Positions 1-9,893 are shown, counted from the stretch's first letter. The stretch is DNA of 64,000 nucleotides from Sulfitobacter sp. HGT1 (GCF_013282155.1 NZ_BLWI01000005.1:290956-354955), one strand, 5' to 3'. The notes: a model not told the origin generated them from the letters alone. Numbers and translations: made by a program.

Positions 1-65
1 AAACCGGCCAAGAACAACATCACAGAATTCCAACTTCACTGACCCGCACAAGACGCGTCACCCTT

Positions 66-89
66 CATAAGAGTGCCCATACTCTTATG
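66..89. repeat. 9-bp inverted repeat near the window edge
   Basis: CATAAGAGT (66-74) and ACTCTTATG (81-89) are perfect inverted arms around a 6-base loop, lying just past the 3' end of the DUF1643 gene. There is no clear T tract in either direction, so it could be a weak terminator or an operator for a gene outside the window. The rest of 1-129 shows nothing I can assign. Confidence 0.4.
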
Positions 90-129
90 CGTTGGTCAAA
101 AGCATATACAGATAGCGGTTAACCGCTCC

Positions 130-639
130 CTAATCGGGCCAGGCAAGCGGTTCTTGGGCATAGGAGATATACAAAGGGTGCTTTGGGTGGCCCGCTTTTG
201 ACAGGCCAAGATGGAACATCTTAACCCGCTGTTTTCTAAGTAACAATTCCACAGCCGAACCGCGACCCAAATGCGCGCCATGCGTCCCCCATGCGGCAAT
301 CACGGTATCAGCCCATGCCGCCCCTTGCAGCAGCACCTGGTCATTGTCGGGGCCCACGGGGTCTATGGCCTTGCGCATCAACTGGGGGCTGGTTTCGCGC
401 CATGCAAAAATATTAGCCACCTGAAACGCCCCGAATCTCAACGCGCGCGCCCGGCGTTCGCAGCGCTCTACCGTGGGGTCATTTTGCACTTCAGTCGCTT
501 TGGACGGGTTCAGCATCACGAACAAGACCTTGGGCCCCGCCCTGTCCCACACTCTGGTCAGACTGTAGCGGTACCGTTCACAGTCCGAATAAACAGCCGC
601 CGACACCGCGTCGCCTTTGGTATGATATCGGGTGATCAC
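130..639 (-). CDS. DUF1643 domain-containing protein
   Basis: A 169-residue protein matching the DUF1643 pattern over its whole length: a central VMLNPSKA segment followed by NDPTVERC, then [16 protein letters not shown], a TVIAAWG segment and a C-terminal [11 protein letters not shown]. The biochemical role of the family is not known to me. It starts with GTG at 637-639, and that codon overlaps the truB stop as GTGA, so it is the last gene of the rbfA-DUF2233-truB transcription unit and is probably translated by coupling. There is no signal peptide or membrane segment, so it should be cytoplasmic. The family assignment is firm; the function is open. Confidence 0.85.
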   Translation of the reverse strand: MITRYHTKGDAVSAAVYSDCERYRYSLTRVWDRAGPKVLFVMLNPSKATEVQNDPTVERCERRARALRFGAFQVANIFAWRETSPQLMRKAIDPVGPDNDQVLLQGAAWADTVIAAWGTHGAHLGRGSAVELLLRKQRVKMFHLGLSKAGHPKHPLYISYAQEPLAWPD

Positions 640-1553
640 GCGTCTTGAGGATGATTGAAAACGCGTGATGGATGCAATTCGCCCGCCTTGAAACGACCAA
701 CCGCCACGGCGCGCCCCTCATAGGATGCCCAGACCTCGTCGCCATATTCAACGTCATGGGCGATCACCATGCCAGGGTTCCCATTGCGCAAGCGCACGGC
801 CCCTTCCGCCGTCGCCTTGACCTCCGGCAAATCCTCCAAACCCTTCTCAAGGGGCAAAAGATGGGCGTCCAAAGCATCGGTGCGCGCCATCTCTTCGATC
901 TGCTCCATGGTAAGACCATCGCTGGCCTCGAACGGGCCGGACCAGATGCGGCGCAGTTCGCGCACATGGCCCAGACACCCCAATGCCTGCCCCAGATCAC
1001 GCGCGATCGACCGCACATACCCGCCCTTGCCACAGACCATTTCCAAGGTCACGTGATCCGCGTCGGGGCGATCAATCAACAACAGGCTTTCCACCCACAA
1101 AGGCCGCGCGGCCAGTTCCATGGTCTCGCCTTCACGGGCCAGCTTATAGGCACGTTGCCCGTCAACCTTCACAGCTGAAAACTGCGGCGGAACCTGCTCG
1201 ATATCACCAATGAAACCTGACAAAGCCGCCTTGATCGCCGCATCATCCGGACGCAGGTCACTGGTCTCCAATACCGTGCCTTCAGCGTCGTCAGTGTTTG
1301 TCGAAACGCCAAGGCGCACGGTAAACTCATATGCCTTCAGCGCGTCTGTAATATAGGGGACGGTTTTTGTCGCCTCACCCAGTGCAATCGCAAGCACGCC
1401 GGTGGCATCAGGATCAAGCGTTCCCGCATGGCCCGCCTTATTGGCATTCAGCGCCCAACGCACTTTATTTACCACGGTAGTCGAGGTCGGCCCGGCAGGT
1501 TTATCCACCACCAGCCAACCTGAAATATCCCGTCCCTTGCGTCTGCGCGCCAT
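636..1553 (-). CDS. truB: tRNA pseudouridine(55) synthase TruB
   Basis: Makes the universal pseudouridine 55 in the T-loop of tRNAs. The N-terminus carries [14 protein letters not shown] and the catalytic motif [12 protein letters not shown], in which Asp47 is the nucleophile. [13 protein letters not shown] further on is the second conserved synthase block. At 305 residues it has normal length with the short C-terminal domain of alphaproteobacterial TruB. It lies downstream of rbfA and DUF2233 on the same strand after a 121-bp gap that contains a small terminator-like hairpin, so it may have its own promoter there. Its stop overlaps the GTG of the DUF1643 gene. The rbfA/truB neighbourhood is conserved in many bacteria. 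Confidence 0.97.
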   Translation of the reverse strand: MARRRKGRDISGWLVVDKPAGPTSTTVVNKVRWALNANKAGHAGTLDPDATGVLAIALGEATKTVPYITDALKAYEFTVRLGVSTNTDDAEGTVLETSDLRPDDAAIKAALSGFIGDIEQVPPQFSAVKVDGQRAYKLAREGETMELAARPLWVESLLLIDRPDADHVTLEMVCGKGGYVRSIARDLGQALGCLGHVRELRRIWSGPFEASDGLTMEQIEEMARTDALDAHLLPLEKGLEDLPEVKATAEGAVRLRNGNPGMVIAHDVEYGDEVWASYEGRAVAVGRFKAGELHPSRVFNHPQDA

Positions 1554-1630
1554 GTCTTGAACCCCATCTTTGTTGGCTGCGTCCTATCAAAATACAGACG
1601 CAATTGCCCAGACCGACTTATTCCAAATGG

Positions 1631-1651
1631 AAAAAAATCCTCGCCGAAGGC
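1631..1651 (-). terminator. Terminator-like partial copy of the dispersed element
   Basis: Read on the minus strand this is GCCTTCGGCGAGGA followed by a run of seven T. CCTT can pair with GAGG around a CGGC loop, giving a short hairpin plus T tract just after the DUF2233 stop codon. The first 14 bases match the hairpin half of the dispersed element found at 13295, 32737 and 49989, but the AGCCAGAGAA tail is missing. The stem is only four pairs, so terminator strength is uncertain. Confidence 0.45.
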
Positions 1652-1674
1652 ATAAAAACTCTTCTTTTCAACGC

Positions 1675-2415
1675 CTAATCGTCTGATACCACGCCAATGA
1701 TGGGGCCCAGCGGGCTGAACCCCAGATCGTTGCGGCCCAGATCAGGCGCACGCATCCGTGAAATATTGCCATCAAAATAAAGCGCATTTGGCAGCTTCAG
1801 ATGATCGCGAAAGAACACGCCGAAGTCATAGAAATTCACCACCCCGTTCGAGATGGCGAAATAGGCCGATTTGCCATCCGCGCTGGTCCCTACCCCATTA
1901 CGGATATGACGCGATGTGCCGTCTTTCAGAAACTTCGGGTGCAGCTTGCCATCGATGACCAGCATCGGGCCGGATTGGGTCGCGCTCTTGCACCCCGGGG
2001 CGTCGCGGATGAACCGTTTGGTTTCGATCACGTCCGCGCGGGCGTCCCCTAGGCAAAGAACCCCGTTGGGAAGCAGCCCGAAATTGCCCGGCCCGGCGCT
2101 GCTGATCACACGTTGCAGCTCTTTTCCGTCTTCCAGATAGTACCCGACCGGTGTGCGGTCATCGTGATACATGCCTGCGTTCATCGCAAAGCCAAGCGTT
2201 TTTCCGTCCTCATTCAACGCCTTGTCCAAGGTGTTGAAATACCCATAGGGGGTGCCGTCTGCATCATAAAGAAAAAGCCCAAGCGTGTCGGTGCTCAGAT
2301 CAACTTCGCAAACACTATAGCTGTTGCCCTGATAGTTTTCGTCCCGGCAGTTTTCTGCAGCAGCTTGACCGGCCGCGGCTCCAAGCAGCAGGGCGAGGGC
2401 CAGCAAACGTGTCAC
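1675..2415 (-). CDS. Secreted DUF2233 / phosphodiester glycosidase family protein
   Basis: A 246-residue protein with a signal peptide (about residues 1-20, hydrophobic [13 protein letters not shown] then AAA-EN). The body has the DUF2233 (NAGPA-type) pattern: [10 protein letters not shown] near residue 78, [18 protein letters not shown], and a C-terminal [11 protein letters not shown] followed by [10 protein letters not shown]. Family members related to the lysosomal uncovering enzyme cleave phosphodiester-linked sugars. The substrate in bacteria is generally unknown, and a cell-envelope glycan is only an inference. The GTG start (2413-2415) overlaps the rbfA stop, so the gene is translationally coupled to rbfA. 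Confidence 0.85.
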   Translation of the reverse strand: MTRLLALALLLGAAAGQAAAENCRDENYQGNSYSVCEVDLSTDTLGLFLYDADGTPYGYFNTLDKALNEDGKTLGFAMNAGMYHDDRTPVGYYLEDGKELQRVISSAGPGNFGLLPNGVLCLGDARADVIETKRFIRDAPGCKSATQSGPMLVIDGKLHPKFLKDGTSRHIRNGVGTSADGKSAYFAISNGVVNFYDFGVFFRDHLKLPNALYFDGNISRMRAPDLGRNDLGFSPLGPIIGVVSDD

Positions 2416-2852
2416 GACGCGTCGGGGTCCGAATCCGGCGCTTCATCAGGGGCTTCGGCATCACGGCGCACCACATCCTGGGCCAACATGCGCCGGGTCT
2501 CGTCCATCCGGTCAAAGGTCTCATCCAGTTGAAACCGCAGATCGGGCGCAAATTTCAGCACCAGTCTCTTGGACAGCTGACGCCGCAATTCACCCTTGTT
2601 GCGGGCCAGCAGCTTCAACACGTCCTCGCGCCCTTCGCCGCCCAAAGGCAAAACGTAAGCGGTGGCGATCTTTAGGTCGGACGATGCCCGCACCTCGCCC
2701 ACGGTAATCGATAGCCGGTTGAGTTCTGGGTCGTGGACATCGCCACGCGCCAATACATCAGACAAGGCGCGGCGAATGGTTTCGCCGACGCGGAGTTGCC
2801 GTTGAGTGGGGCCCGAGCCCTCGTGTGTCTTGTTCTTTGCCATATGCTTCAT
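2412..2852 (-). CDS. rbfA: Ribosome-binding factor A
   Basis: Small KH-fold protein that binds the 30S subunit and helps late 16S rRNA processing and cold adaptation. The sequence has [36 protein letters not shown] and the C-terminal [20 protein letters not shown] typical of RbfA. It ends with an acidic tail ([14 protein letters not shown]), common in alphaproteobacteria. Two in-frame starts, Met1 (2850-2852) and Met4 (2841-2843), are possible and neither has a strong ribosome-binding site. It is divergent from dapB across 71 bp that must hold both promoters. It is the first gene of a unit running into DUF2233 and perhaps truB. Confidence 0.95.
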   Translation of the reverse strand: MKHMAKNKTHEGSGPTQRQLRVGETIRRALSDVLARGDVHDPELNRLSITVGEVRASSDLKIATAYVLPLGGEGREDVLKLLARNKGELRRQLSKRLVLKFAPDLRFQLDETFDRMDETRRMLAQDVVRRDAEAPDEAPDSDPDAS

Positions 2853-2923
2853 CTAAGGGGTTGCTGAGGTTTTGCCAAGCAGGTCGCCACGCGCTAAACC
2901 AAGTATGAAAAAGGGAGCACAGC

Positions 2924-3739
2924 ATGAGCGATACACCAGGCATAGCGATTACAGGGGCTTCGGGCCGGATGGGTCAGATGTTGATTGGGCAGGTTTCTGC
3001 CAATGACCGGGTGCGGTTGGTGGGCGCGGTTGAACGCGCGGGGCATCCTTGGGTCGGTCAGGATGTCGGCGTCGCCATGGGCGGCGCAGCTTTGGGGGTG
3101 ATCGTAACCGATGATCCGCTCGAGGCGATTGCCCCTGCGCAGGCGGTCATCGACTTTACCGCGCCGCAAGCCACGCTGGAATTTGCAGCGATTGCAGCAC
3201 AAGCCCGTGCCGTTCATGTCATCGGCACGACCGGCATGACCGAGGCAGAGATCGCGCAGCTTGAACCTGCATCGCGCCATGCTGTGATCGTGCGCGCCGG
3301 CAACATGAGCCTTGGGGTGAACCTGCTGACCCAACTTACAAAACGTGTGGCCGCCGCGCTGGACGAGGATTTCGACATCGAAATCATCGAGGCACATCAC
3401 AACCAGAAGGTGGATGCGCCCTCGGGCACGGCCTTGATGCTGGGCGAAGCGGCGGCAGAGGGGCGAGGTGTGTCGCTTGCAGATGTGTCCGACCGGGGCC
3501 GTGACGGCATGACAGGCGCGCGGCGACGTGGCGATATCGGTTTTACTGCGATCCGGGGCGGCGACATTGTTGGCGAACATGACGTTCTCTTCGCTGCGGC
3601 AGGTGAACGGATCATCCTCAGGCACGTTGCCTCGGACCGGGCTGTATTCGCGCGCGGGGCGATCAAAGCAGCGCTTTGGGGGCAGGGTAAGATGCCCGGG
3701 CAATATGACATGCTTGATGTGCTGGGGCTGAATGACTGA
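2924..3739 (+). CDS. dapB: 4-hydroxy-tetrahydrodipicolinate reductase
   Basis: NAD(P)H-dependent reductase of the diaminopimelate/lysine pathway, supplying peptidoglycan precursor. The N-terminal dinucleotide-binding motif is [10 protein letters not shown] (Gly11, Gly14, Gly17). The substrate-binding and catalytic segment is [17 protein letters not shown], with the catalytic His-His pair and Lys. [11 protein letters not shown] and the C-terminal GEHDVLFA block also fit. At 271 residues it has normal length. GGGAG lies 8 bases ahead of the ATG. It stands alone on the plus strand, divergent from rbfA. Confidence 0.97.
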   Translation: MSDTPGIAITGASGRMGQMLIGQVSANDRVRLVGAVERAGHPWVGQDVGVAMGGAALGVIVTDDPLEAIAPAQAVIDFTAPQATLEFAAIAAQARAVHVIGTTGMTEAEIAQLEPASRHAVIVRAGNMSLGVNLLTQLTKRVAAALDEDFDIEIIEAHHNQKVDAPSGTALMLGEAAAEGRGVSLADVSDRGRDGMTGARRRGDIGFTAIRGGDIVGEHDVLFAAAGERIILRHVASDRAVFARGAIKAALWGQGKMPGQYDMLDVLGLND

Positions 3740-3826
3740 CCGGCATCGTTATTTTTTACGGGTGAGATGAAACTATCTTAACGGTTCCTGCGTATGTGTT
3801 GGTAAGCAACCACGCAGGAGCCCTTT

Positions 3827-4183
3827 ATGAGAGACGTTCTAGTACTCGCCTGCGCAAGTATCGTTGTGCTTGCGACGGCCGCCAAGGCTGACTTTCAAAA
3901 GCTTGAAACCCAGGCTGATTTTGTATCTGCAGTGGCTGGAAAAACATTAAAGCGACCGATGGTCGAGCTCAATGTGACACCGGCAGGGGGCATTTCAGGG
4001 AAGGGCGCTGTTTGGCCCGTCTCGGGTAAATGGACCTGGAAAGACGGGTATTTTTGCCGCGATCTGGTGTGGGGTGGCGATGATCTGGGGCATAATTGCC
4101 AGGAGGTCAGCCTGAACGGGGGGAAGATACGGTTCACCTCTGACAAGGGCACCGGACAATCCGCCGATTTCACATTACGTTGA
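3827..4183 (+). CDS. Small secreted protein of unknown function
   Basis: A 118-residue protein with a clear signal peptide (MRDVLVLACASIVVLATAAKA, cleavage likely before Asp22). A mature domain of about 95 residues follows, rich in Gly, Trp and Lys, with GKWTWKDGYFCRDLVWGG and a second Cys in HNCQEV. The two cysteines could form a disulfide in the periplasm. The ribosome-binding site is GCAGGAG seven bases ahead of the ATG. I do not recognise a named domain. Similar short secreted proteins are common in Roseobacter genomes. It converges on the SDH assembly factor gene, with a palindromic element between them. Confidence 0.75.
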   Translation: MRDVLVLACASIVVLATAAKADFQKLETQADFVSAVAGKTLKRPMVELNVTPAGGISGKGAVWPVSGKWTWKDGYFCRDLVWGGDDLGHNCQEVSLNGGKIRFTSDKGTGQSADFTLR

Positions 4184-4191
4184 CGGCAGCA

Positions 4192-4233
4192 CCGGTTTTT
4201 CGAAAAACCGGACCAGAATTTTCGAAAAATTCT
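4192..4233. repeat. Tandem TTCGAA palindromes between convergent genes
   Basis: CCGGTTTTTCGAAAAACCGG (4192-4211) is a perfect 20-bp palindrome. Three bases later AGAATTTT CG AAAAATTCT (4215-4233) is a second palindrome with one unpaired A. Both share a T-run, CG, A-run centre but have different flanks. The pair sits nine bases after the stop of the secreted protein and 22 bases before the stop of the opposite gene. A bidirectional terminator is therefore the simplest reading: each stem is flanked by A/T runs. A REP-like repeat is the alternative. Confidence 0.6.
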
Positions 4234-4254
4234 GCCGCGTCAAACCGCTGTCGT

Positions 4255-4536
4255 TCAAAAATCGACAGCGATTCCTTTTTTCTCCCAATCGCCATAGCGG
4301 ACAGGCTCTGGCCCGTCCCTGCCGCCCAGTTCGGGTGGCAATTCCAGCTCTTGCGCTTTTTTGCGGCGCTCCGCGGCTTCGGCCAAGGCGCGCTGGGCGG
4401 CCGGCGGCAGGTCTGGCGAGATCATGGGATTGGGCCCGGGCATTGGCTCGGGTGGCAGATCGGGGCCCGGCTCCGGCATCGGCTGGGGATCATGGGGCGG
4501 GCTTGGCATCGGTTTTGGGCCTGCGTCGGTCATCAT
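4255..4536 (-). CDS. Succinate dehydrogenase assembly factor 4 family (DUF1674)
   Basis: A 93-residue protein. The last 25 residues contain the DUF1674/SDHAF4 signature ELGGRDGPEPVRYGDWEKKG ending in IAVDF. In the mitochondrial homologue this region binds flavinated SdhA and promotes its insertion into complex II; the bacterial role is inferred from that. The first 45 residues are extremely rich in Pro and Met (PMPSPP, PMPEPGPDLPPEPMPGP) and look disordered; a short charged helix AERRKKAQELELPPE precedes the signature. The start is at 4534-4536 with AGAGG five bases upstream; a second ATG follows directly. The gene is divergent from rsmB. Confidence 0.88.
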   Translation of the reverse strand: MMTDAGPKPMPSPPHDPQPMPEPGPDLPPEPMPGPNPMISPDLPPAAQRALAEAAERRKKAQELELPPELGGRDGPEPVRYGDWEKKGIAVDF

Positions 4537-4623
4537 CTCATCCTCTTGAGGCTACGGCCCCCTTGATATACGCCGTAGATGCGCTCAGACAACCCGAGCG
4601 ATCCAAGCAAGAAAGCGTTTCGC

Positions 4624-5895
4624 ATGTCAGATACCGGCGTTCAGGCCCGCAGAAGTGCGGTTTATCTTCTCGATATGATTCTGGAGGAAGAAAGCCTGAT
4701 GTCCGAACTTCTGGCATCCGGTGCCCTGGACAAGCTGCCCCCCGATGACCGCGCCCGCGCACAGCGGCTTGCGCTGGACACGTTGCGCGGCATGGAACGC
4801 GCGGACCGGCTCTTGCAAAAGCACCTTTCGAAATATCCCCCGCTGACGGTGCGCAACGCATTGCGGGTGGGCACGGTCGAGCTTTGCCAGGGCGGGGCCG
4901 CGCATGGCGTCGTGAACGCGATGGTCGAACTGGTCGGAAGCCACAAAAAACTGGGGCACCTCAAGGGGCTGACCAACGCGGTGCTGCGCAAGATCGCGAC
5001 CGAAGGGCCAGAGGCGTGGGACGCGCTGCGATCCCCCCGTTTGCCCAAATGGCTGCGCGGCCCGCTGACCGAAGCCTGGGGGGCGGAAGCCATCGCAGGT
5101 ATCGAGGCTGCCCATTTCGCCGGTGCGCCGCTTGACCTGACCGCCAAAAAAGACCCCGAGGCCTTGGCCGAGGCTGTGGGTGGCGTGGTTTTGCCGACCG
5201 GATCGGTGCGCGTCATGGACGCAGGGCAGGTGACGGCGATGCCCGGCTTTGCCGAAGGCGACTGGTGGGTGCAGGATGCCGCCGCTGCCTTGCCCGTCAA
5301 AATACTGGCCCCTCAAAAAGGCGAGGCTGTGCTGGATTTATGTGCCGCGCCCGGCGGCAAAACGATGCAACTGGCCGCAGCAGGGGCGCAAGTCACGGCT
5401 GTCGACAGTTCTAAACCGCGCATGCAGCGGGTTCGCGAAAACCTAGCCCGTGTTCATCTGCCGGCAAAGGTCGTCGTCGTTGATGCGCGCAAGTTTGAAG
5501 GTCAGTTCGATGCGATCCTGCTGGACGCGCCGTGTTCGGCCACAGGAACGATTCGCCGCCATCCGGATTTGCCCCATGCCAAGGACGGCTCCGAATTTGG
5601 CGAGCTGATCGAATTGCAATCCGAGATGATTGATCATGCGTGGTCCTTGTTGAACCCCGGCGGGCGTTTGGTGTTTTGCACCTGTTCGCTGCTTCCTGAC
5701 GAGGGCGAGGTGCAGGTCGACGAGGCGCTGGAGCGGCATCCGGATATGTCTGTCGACCGCACGGCCCTTGATATCGAAGGCATTGATCCTGCGTGGATAA
5801 GTTCCGAAGGCGGGTTGCGGTTGCGGCCTGATTATTGGGCAGACCGTGGCGGGATGGACGGTTTTTATATCGTTTGTTTGCGCAAGGCAGCCTGA
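4624..5895 (+). CDS. rsmB: RsmB/NOP family 16S rRNA cytosine-C5 methyltransferase
   Basis: SAM-dependent rRNA m5C methyltransferase. Residues ~1-135 form the NusB-like RNA-binding domain (ARRSAVYLLDMILEEESLM, LRVGTVELCQGGAAHGVVNA). The Rossmann domain follows: VLDLCAAPGGKTMQLA for SAM binding, LLDAPCSATGTIRRHPD with the motif IV Cys, and VFCTCSLLPDEGE with the catalytic motif VI Cys. I place the start at ATG 4624 because an upstream in-frame ATG at 4579 lacks a ribosome-binding site and encodes a polar extension. The product from 4624 is 423 residues. The exact C967 specificity is inferred from the domain layout. Confidence 0.93.
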   Translation: MSDTGVQARRSAVYLLDMILEEESLMSELLASGALDKLPPDDRARAQRLALDTLRGMERADRLLQKHLSKYPPLTVRNALRVGTVELCQGGAAHGVVNAMVELVGSHKKLGHLKGLTNAVLRKIATEGPEAWDALRSPRLPKWLRGPLTEAWGAEAIAGIEAAHFAGAPLDLTAKKDPEALAEAVGGVVLPTGSVRVMDAGQVTAMPGFAEGDWWVQDAAAALPVKILAPQKGEAVLDLCAAPGGKTMQLAAAGAQVTAVDSSKPRMQRVRENLARVHLPAKVVVVDARKFEGQFDAILLDAPCSATGTIRRHPDLPHAKDGSEFGELIELQSEMIDHAWSLLNPGGRLVFCTCSLLPDEGEVQVDEALERHPDMSVDRTALDIEGIDPAWISSEGGLRLRPDYWADRGGMDGFYIVCLRKAA

Positions 5896-6009
5896 TAGGG
5901 TGAAACGGAATCGATCAATGCCAAAAACGACCGGTCAAAATGCGGTGACTTAGGGACATTCTGTGCGTATAGTTTCCCAAACGCCACCAGAGCGTACAAG
6001 GGCAGCAGC

Positions 6010-7758
6010 ATGATCAGTACCAGTTTTCACGCGCGAAAGACGCGTTTCCTGAACCGTTGGCACGCGCGCGCGGCCGCCAAGACCCGTGCGCAAGCCAAAG
6101 GGTTTGTTTCATCGCCGGAACCGCGCACGATCGGATCATTTGCGCGCGGCAGGCAGTTGATTGCAGGGAACCTGCTGTTTTCAGGTACGTTGATCGAAGC
6201 GCCCGAAGCTGAAACCCTGTGGGATGTCGCGACACCCGATCAGGAATTCGCACAAGAATTGCACGGTTTTGCGTGGTTGGATGATCTGGCGGCTGTCGGT
6301 GATCTGAAAGCCCGCGAAACGGCGCAACGATGGCTTTGGGGCTGGATTGACCAGTTCGGCACGGGCCGCGGGATCGGCTGGACGCCTGATTTGACGGGGC
6401 GGCGTTTGATCCGCTGGATCAACCATGCCTTGTTTGTTTTGCGCGGCACCGAGCAGGAACAAAGCGACGCTTTTTACCGGTCTTTGGTAAGCCAGACCCA
6501 TTTCCTGTCGCGCCGTTGGCATGCCGCTGCCGCCGGTCTGCCCCGTTTCGAGGCGTTGACCGGGCTGGTGTATGCCGGCCTTTCGCTGGAGGGGCTGGAA
6601 ACTCTGGCAGACCCCGCGATCAAGGCGTTGGCGCGGGAATGCGATGCCCAGATCGACGAGCAAGGCGGATTGCCCACGCGAAACCCCGAAGAACTGCTGC
6701 AAGTCTTTACCTTGCTGACATGGGCGGCGGCTGCGCTGAGCGATGCAGGGCGGGGCACCCCCAAGGCGCATATGGCCGCCATCGAACGGATTGCCCCGAC
6801 GTTGCGCACCTTGCGCCACTCGGACGGCGGTTTGGCGCGGTTCCACGGTGGCGGGCGCGGGGCCGAAGGCTGGCTGGATCACGCGCTGTCGACCGCCAAG
6901 GTCAAGACGCGGCAACCCGACGGGCTGTCGATGGGGTACGCACGTCTCTCTGCCGGTCGCACCAGTGTGATCATTGATGCAAGCGCGCCTCCGGTTGGGG
7001 CGAATTCGGTAAATGCCCATGCCTCCACGCTTGCGTTTGAATTGACATCGGGCCGCCGGCCATTGGTGGTCAACTGCGGGTCTGGCGCGTCTTTCGGGGC
7101 TGAATGGCGCAGGGCAGGGCGCGCGACACCGTCCCATTCGACTTTGTCGCTGGGTGGATATTCCAGCGCGAGGCTGGCCGATCCTGATCGCCACACCGGA
7201 CAGGAAGCGTTGATTGATGGCCCGACATTCGTCCCCGTCGAAATCGGCGCAATGAGCGATGGCACCAAGTTTCAGGGCGGTCACAACGGCTATGTTGCGG
7301 GGTTCGGGCTGACCCATGCCCGCACGATTGAATTAACCCATGACGGGCGCGCCGTTGCAGGCGAGGATATGCTGCTGGCGCTGGAAGAGTCCGAAAAGCG
7401 CCAGTTCGACCGTGAAATGGACGCGGTCAAGCTCAGGGGTATCCCGTTCGAGATTCGTTTTCATCTGCATCCTGACGTCGATGCGACGCTGGATCTGGGC
7501 GGGGCGGCAATTTCGATGGCCCAAAAAAGCGGAGAGATCTGGGTCTTCCGTCATGATGGCATCCATAAACTGTCTTTGGAACCAAGCGTTTACCTTGAGC
7601 GCAACCGCCTGAGACCGCGCGCATCCTTGCAGATTCTGCTGGCCGGACGCGCCACAACACATGCCACGCGGGTCAGGTGGTCCTTGTCCAAAGCGCAGGA
7701 AACTGCGATTGGCGTGCGGGATCTGTCTCAAGACGATCCATATGATGACCAAGACTGA
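6010..7758 (+). CDS. Heparinase II/III family protein
   Basis: A 582-residue protein with the two-part layout of heparinase II/III-like proteins. A helical toroid N-terminal region (about residues 60-310; [30 protein letters not shown]) is followed by a beta-rich domain (about 330-560) beginning [15 protein letters not shown] and containing [19 protein letters not shown] and [11 protein letters not shown]. The family contains polysaccharide lyases, but in Roseobacters this gene sits in a conserved housekeeping position between rsmB and purH. That makes catabolism of an external glycan less certain than a cell-wall or envelope role. No signal peptide is apparent. The purH start follows 16 bp after its stop. 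Confidence 0.88.
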   Translation: MISTSFHARKTRFLNRWHARAAAKTRAQAKGFVSSPEPRTIGSFARGRQLIAGNLLFSGTLIEAPEAETLWDVATPDQEFAQELHGFAWLDDLAAVGDLKARETAQRWLWGWIDQFGTGRGIGWTPDLTGRRLIRWINHALFVLRGTEQEQSDAFYRSLVSQTHFLSRRWHAAAAGLPRFEALTGLVYAGLSLEGLETLADPAIKALARECDAQIDEQGGLPTRNPEELLQVFTLLTWAAAALSDAGRGTPKAHMAAIERIAPTLRTLRHSDGGLARFHGGGRGAEGWLDHALSTAKVKTRQPDGLSMGYARLSAGRTSVIIDASAPPVGANSVNAHASTLAFELTSGRRPLVVNCGSGASFGAEWRRAGRATPSHSTLSLGGYSSARLADPDRHTGQEALIDGPTFVPVEIGAMSDGTKFQGGHNGYVAGFGLTHARTIELTHDGRAVAGEDMLLALEESEKRQFDREMDAVKLRGIPFEIRFHLHPDVDATLDLGGAAISMAQKSGEIWVFRHDGIHKLSLEPSVYLERNRLRPRASLQILLAGRATTHATRVRWSLSKAQETAIGVRDLSQDDPYDDQD

Positions 7759-7774
7759 CCCAAGGAACCTTACT

Positions 7775-9361
7775 ATGCCCGATCTTTACCCCGTCTCCCG
7801 CGCGCTACTTTCTGTTTCTGACAAGACCGGTTTGGTCGAGCTTGGTCAGGCGTTGGCATCCCACGGGGTCGAATTGCTGAGCACCGGTGGCACCGCCAAA
7901 GCCTTGCGCGATGCCGGTCTGGCCGTAAAGGACGTGTCCGAGGTCACCGGATTTCCCGAAATGATGGACGGTCGGGTCAAGACGTTGCACCCGGTGGTAC
8001 ATGGCGGTTTGCTGGCGTTGCGCGACAATGACGAACATGTCGCGGCAATGGACAAGCACGGGATCGGCGCAATCGATCTGGTGGTCGTCAATCTGTACCC
8101 GTTCGAAGAAACAGTCGCCAAAGGTGCCGAATACGATGAAGTGATCGAAAACATCGACATCGGTGGCCCTGCGATGATCCGCTCTGCCGCGAAAAACCAC
8201 GGTTTTGTGAACGTGATCGTCGATGTCGAAGATTACGCCGTGGTGATCAAGGAACTGGGCGATCACAACGGCCAGACGTCCTATGCCCTGCGTCAGCGGT
8301 TGGCACAGACGGCCTATGCCCGCACCGCGGCCTATGACACCGCCGTGAGCACATGGATGGCAGCACAGGTCGGCGGCACACCGCGGCGTCGCACTGTTGG
8401 CGGCACCTTGGCCCAGACCCTGCGTTATGGCGAAAACCCGCACCAATCGGCAGCCTTTTACACAGACGGGTCAAACCGCCCCGGCGTTGCCACAGCAACC
8501 CAGCATCAGGGCAAGGAACTGTCTTATAACAACATCAACGACACCGATGCAGCCTATGAACTGGTCAGCGAATTTGACCCCGCTCAAGGGCCTGCCTGTG
8601 CGATCATCAAACACGCGAACCCCTGCGGCGTGGCGCGTGGCACGTCGATGGTTGATGCCTATTCGCGTGCGTTCGACTGTGACCGGACATCCGCCTTTGG
8701 CGGTATCATCGCGTTGAACCAGACATTGGACGGCGAAACCGCCGAAGCGATCAGCAAAATCTTTACCGAAGTTGTGATTGCCCCTGGTGCAACCGACGAC
8801 GCAAAAGCGATCTTTGCCAAGAAAAAGAACCTGCGCCTGCTGACCACCAGCGGTCTGGCCGATCCAACGTTGGCCGCATTGGCGTTCCGTCAGGTTTCGG
8901 GCGGCTATCTTGTGCAGGACAAGGATATTGGCCGGATCACCATGGCTGACCTCAAGGTCGTGACCAAGCGCCAGCCTTCGGATCAGGAACTTGCGGACAT
9001 GATGTTTGCATGGACCGTTGCCAAACACGTCAAATCCAACGCGATCATCTATGTCAAAGACGGTGCAACCGTGGGCGTCGGTGCCGGCCAGATGAGCCGC
9101 GTTGACAGCACGCGCATCGCCGCTCGCAAGGCGCAGGACATGGCCGAAGTCATGGGCCTGCCCGCACCACTGACCCAAGGGTCGGTTGTGGCGTCGGATG
9201 CGTTCTTTCCCTTTGCGGACGGTCTGATCACAGCGGCAGAGGCGGGTGCCACAGCATTGATCCAGCCCGGGGGTTCCATGCGCGATGACGAAGTGATTGC
9301 AGCAGCAGACGAGGCCGGGCTTGCCATGGTCTTTACCGGGATGCGCCATTTCCGTCACTAA
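7775..9361 (+). CDS. purH: Bifunctional AICAR formyltransferase / IMP cyclohydrolase
   Basis: Catalyses the last two steps of de novo IMP synthesis. The N-terminal cyclohydrolase domain (1-200) has [17 protein letters not shown] and [11 protein letters not shown]. The C-terminal formyltransferase domain has [22 protein letters not shown] with the catalytic Lys-His, [29 protein letters not shown] and [11 protein letters not shown]. The start at 7775 ([11 protein letters not shown]) is chosen over an upstream in-frame codon because AAGGA lies about eight bases before it. The resulting 529 residues is the family length. Confidence 0.98.
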   Translation: MPDLYPVSRALLSVSDKTGLVELGQALASHGVELLSTGGTAKALRDAGLAVKDVSEVTGFPEMMDGRVKTLHPVVHGGLLALRDNDEHVAAMDKHGIGAIDLVVVNLYPFEETVAKGAEYDEVIENIDIGGPAMIRSAAKNHGFVNVIVDVEDYAVVIKELGDHNGQTSYALRQRLAQTAYARTAAYDTAVSTWMAAQVGGTPRRRTVGGTLAQTLRYGENPHQSAAFYTDGSNRPGVATATQHQGKELSYNNINDTDAAYELVSEFDPAQGPACAIIKHANPCGVARGTSMVDAYSRAFDCDRTSAFGGIIALNQTLDGETAEAISKIFTEVVIAPGATDDAKAIFAKKKNLRLLTTSGLADPTLAALAFRQVSGGYLVQDKDIGRITMADLKVVTKRQPSDQELADMMFAWTVAKHVKSNAIIYVKDGATVGVGAGQMSRVDSTRIAARKAQDMAEVMGLPAPLTQGSVVASDAFFPFADGLITAAEAGATALIQPGGSMRDDEVIAAADEAGLAMVFTGMRHFRH

Positions 9362-9395
9362 GGTTCTTCGACAGCGTAGTTTTAAAAGGTTTGGT

Positions 9396-9893
9396 ATGCG
9401 TATCATTTTCTGGGCCGGTTTTGTGGCCTTCTTTCTGGATCAGCTGAGCAAATACATCGTTATTCACGCGATGGAGCTAAGCCGCATTCGCACGATTGAT
9501 GTGCTTCCGCCGGTGATCAATTTTCGTTACGGCGAAAATCGCGGGATCAATTTTGGCCTTTTCGGCGACGGAGCGGACGCAAGCCGGTGGATTTTAATCG
9601 CACTGGCTTGCGCGATCTGTGTGGGGGTTCTGGTTTGGGCCTATCGGCATGCTATGGGCTATTGGGCCAAAGTGAGTGCCGGTTTGCTGATCGGGGGTGC
9701 GCTTGCAAATGTCGTGGACCGACTGCTGTATGGATATGTCCTTGATTTCCTGAACATGTCTTGCTGTGGGATCAACAATCCCTTTGTCTTTAACATCGCG
9801 GATGTGTTCATTTTTGCGGGGGCAATTGGTTTGATATTCTTTACTTCCGACCCCAAAAAACCGGTGAACAAGCCGGGGAAAAAAGGTCAGTGA
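9396..9893 (+). CDS. lspA: Lipoprotein signal peptidase (SPase II)
   Basis: Integral membrane aspartyl protease that cleaves the signal peptide of prolipoproteins after diacylglyceryl transfer. Four hydrophobic segments are visible. The catalytic aspartates are in ALANVVDRLLYGYVLDF and FNIADVFIFAG, and the conserved NRGINFGLF block is present. The start ATG 9396 follows AAAAGG by seven bases and gives 165 residues. It lies 35 bp after purH, and the next gene encodes a lipoprotein with a lipobox. Confidence 0.96.
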   Translation: MRIIFWAGFVAFFLDQLSKYIVIHAMELSRIRTIDVLPPVINFRYGENRGINFGLFGDGADASRWILIALACAICVGVLVWAYRHAMGYWAKVSAGLLIGGALANVVDRLLYGYVLDFLNMSCCGINNPFVFNIADVFIFAGAIGLIFFTSDPKKPVNKPGKKGQ

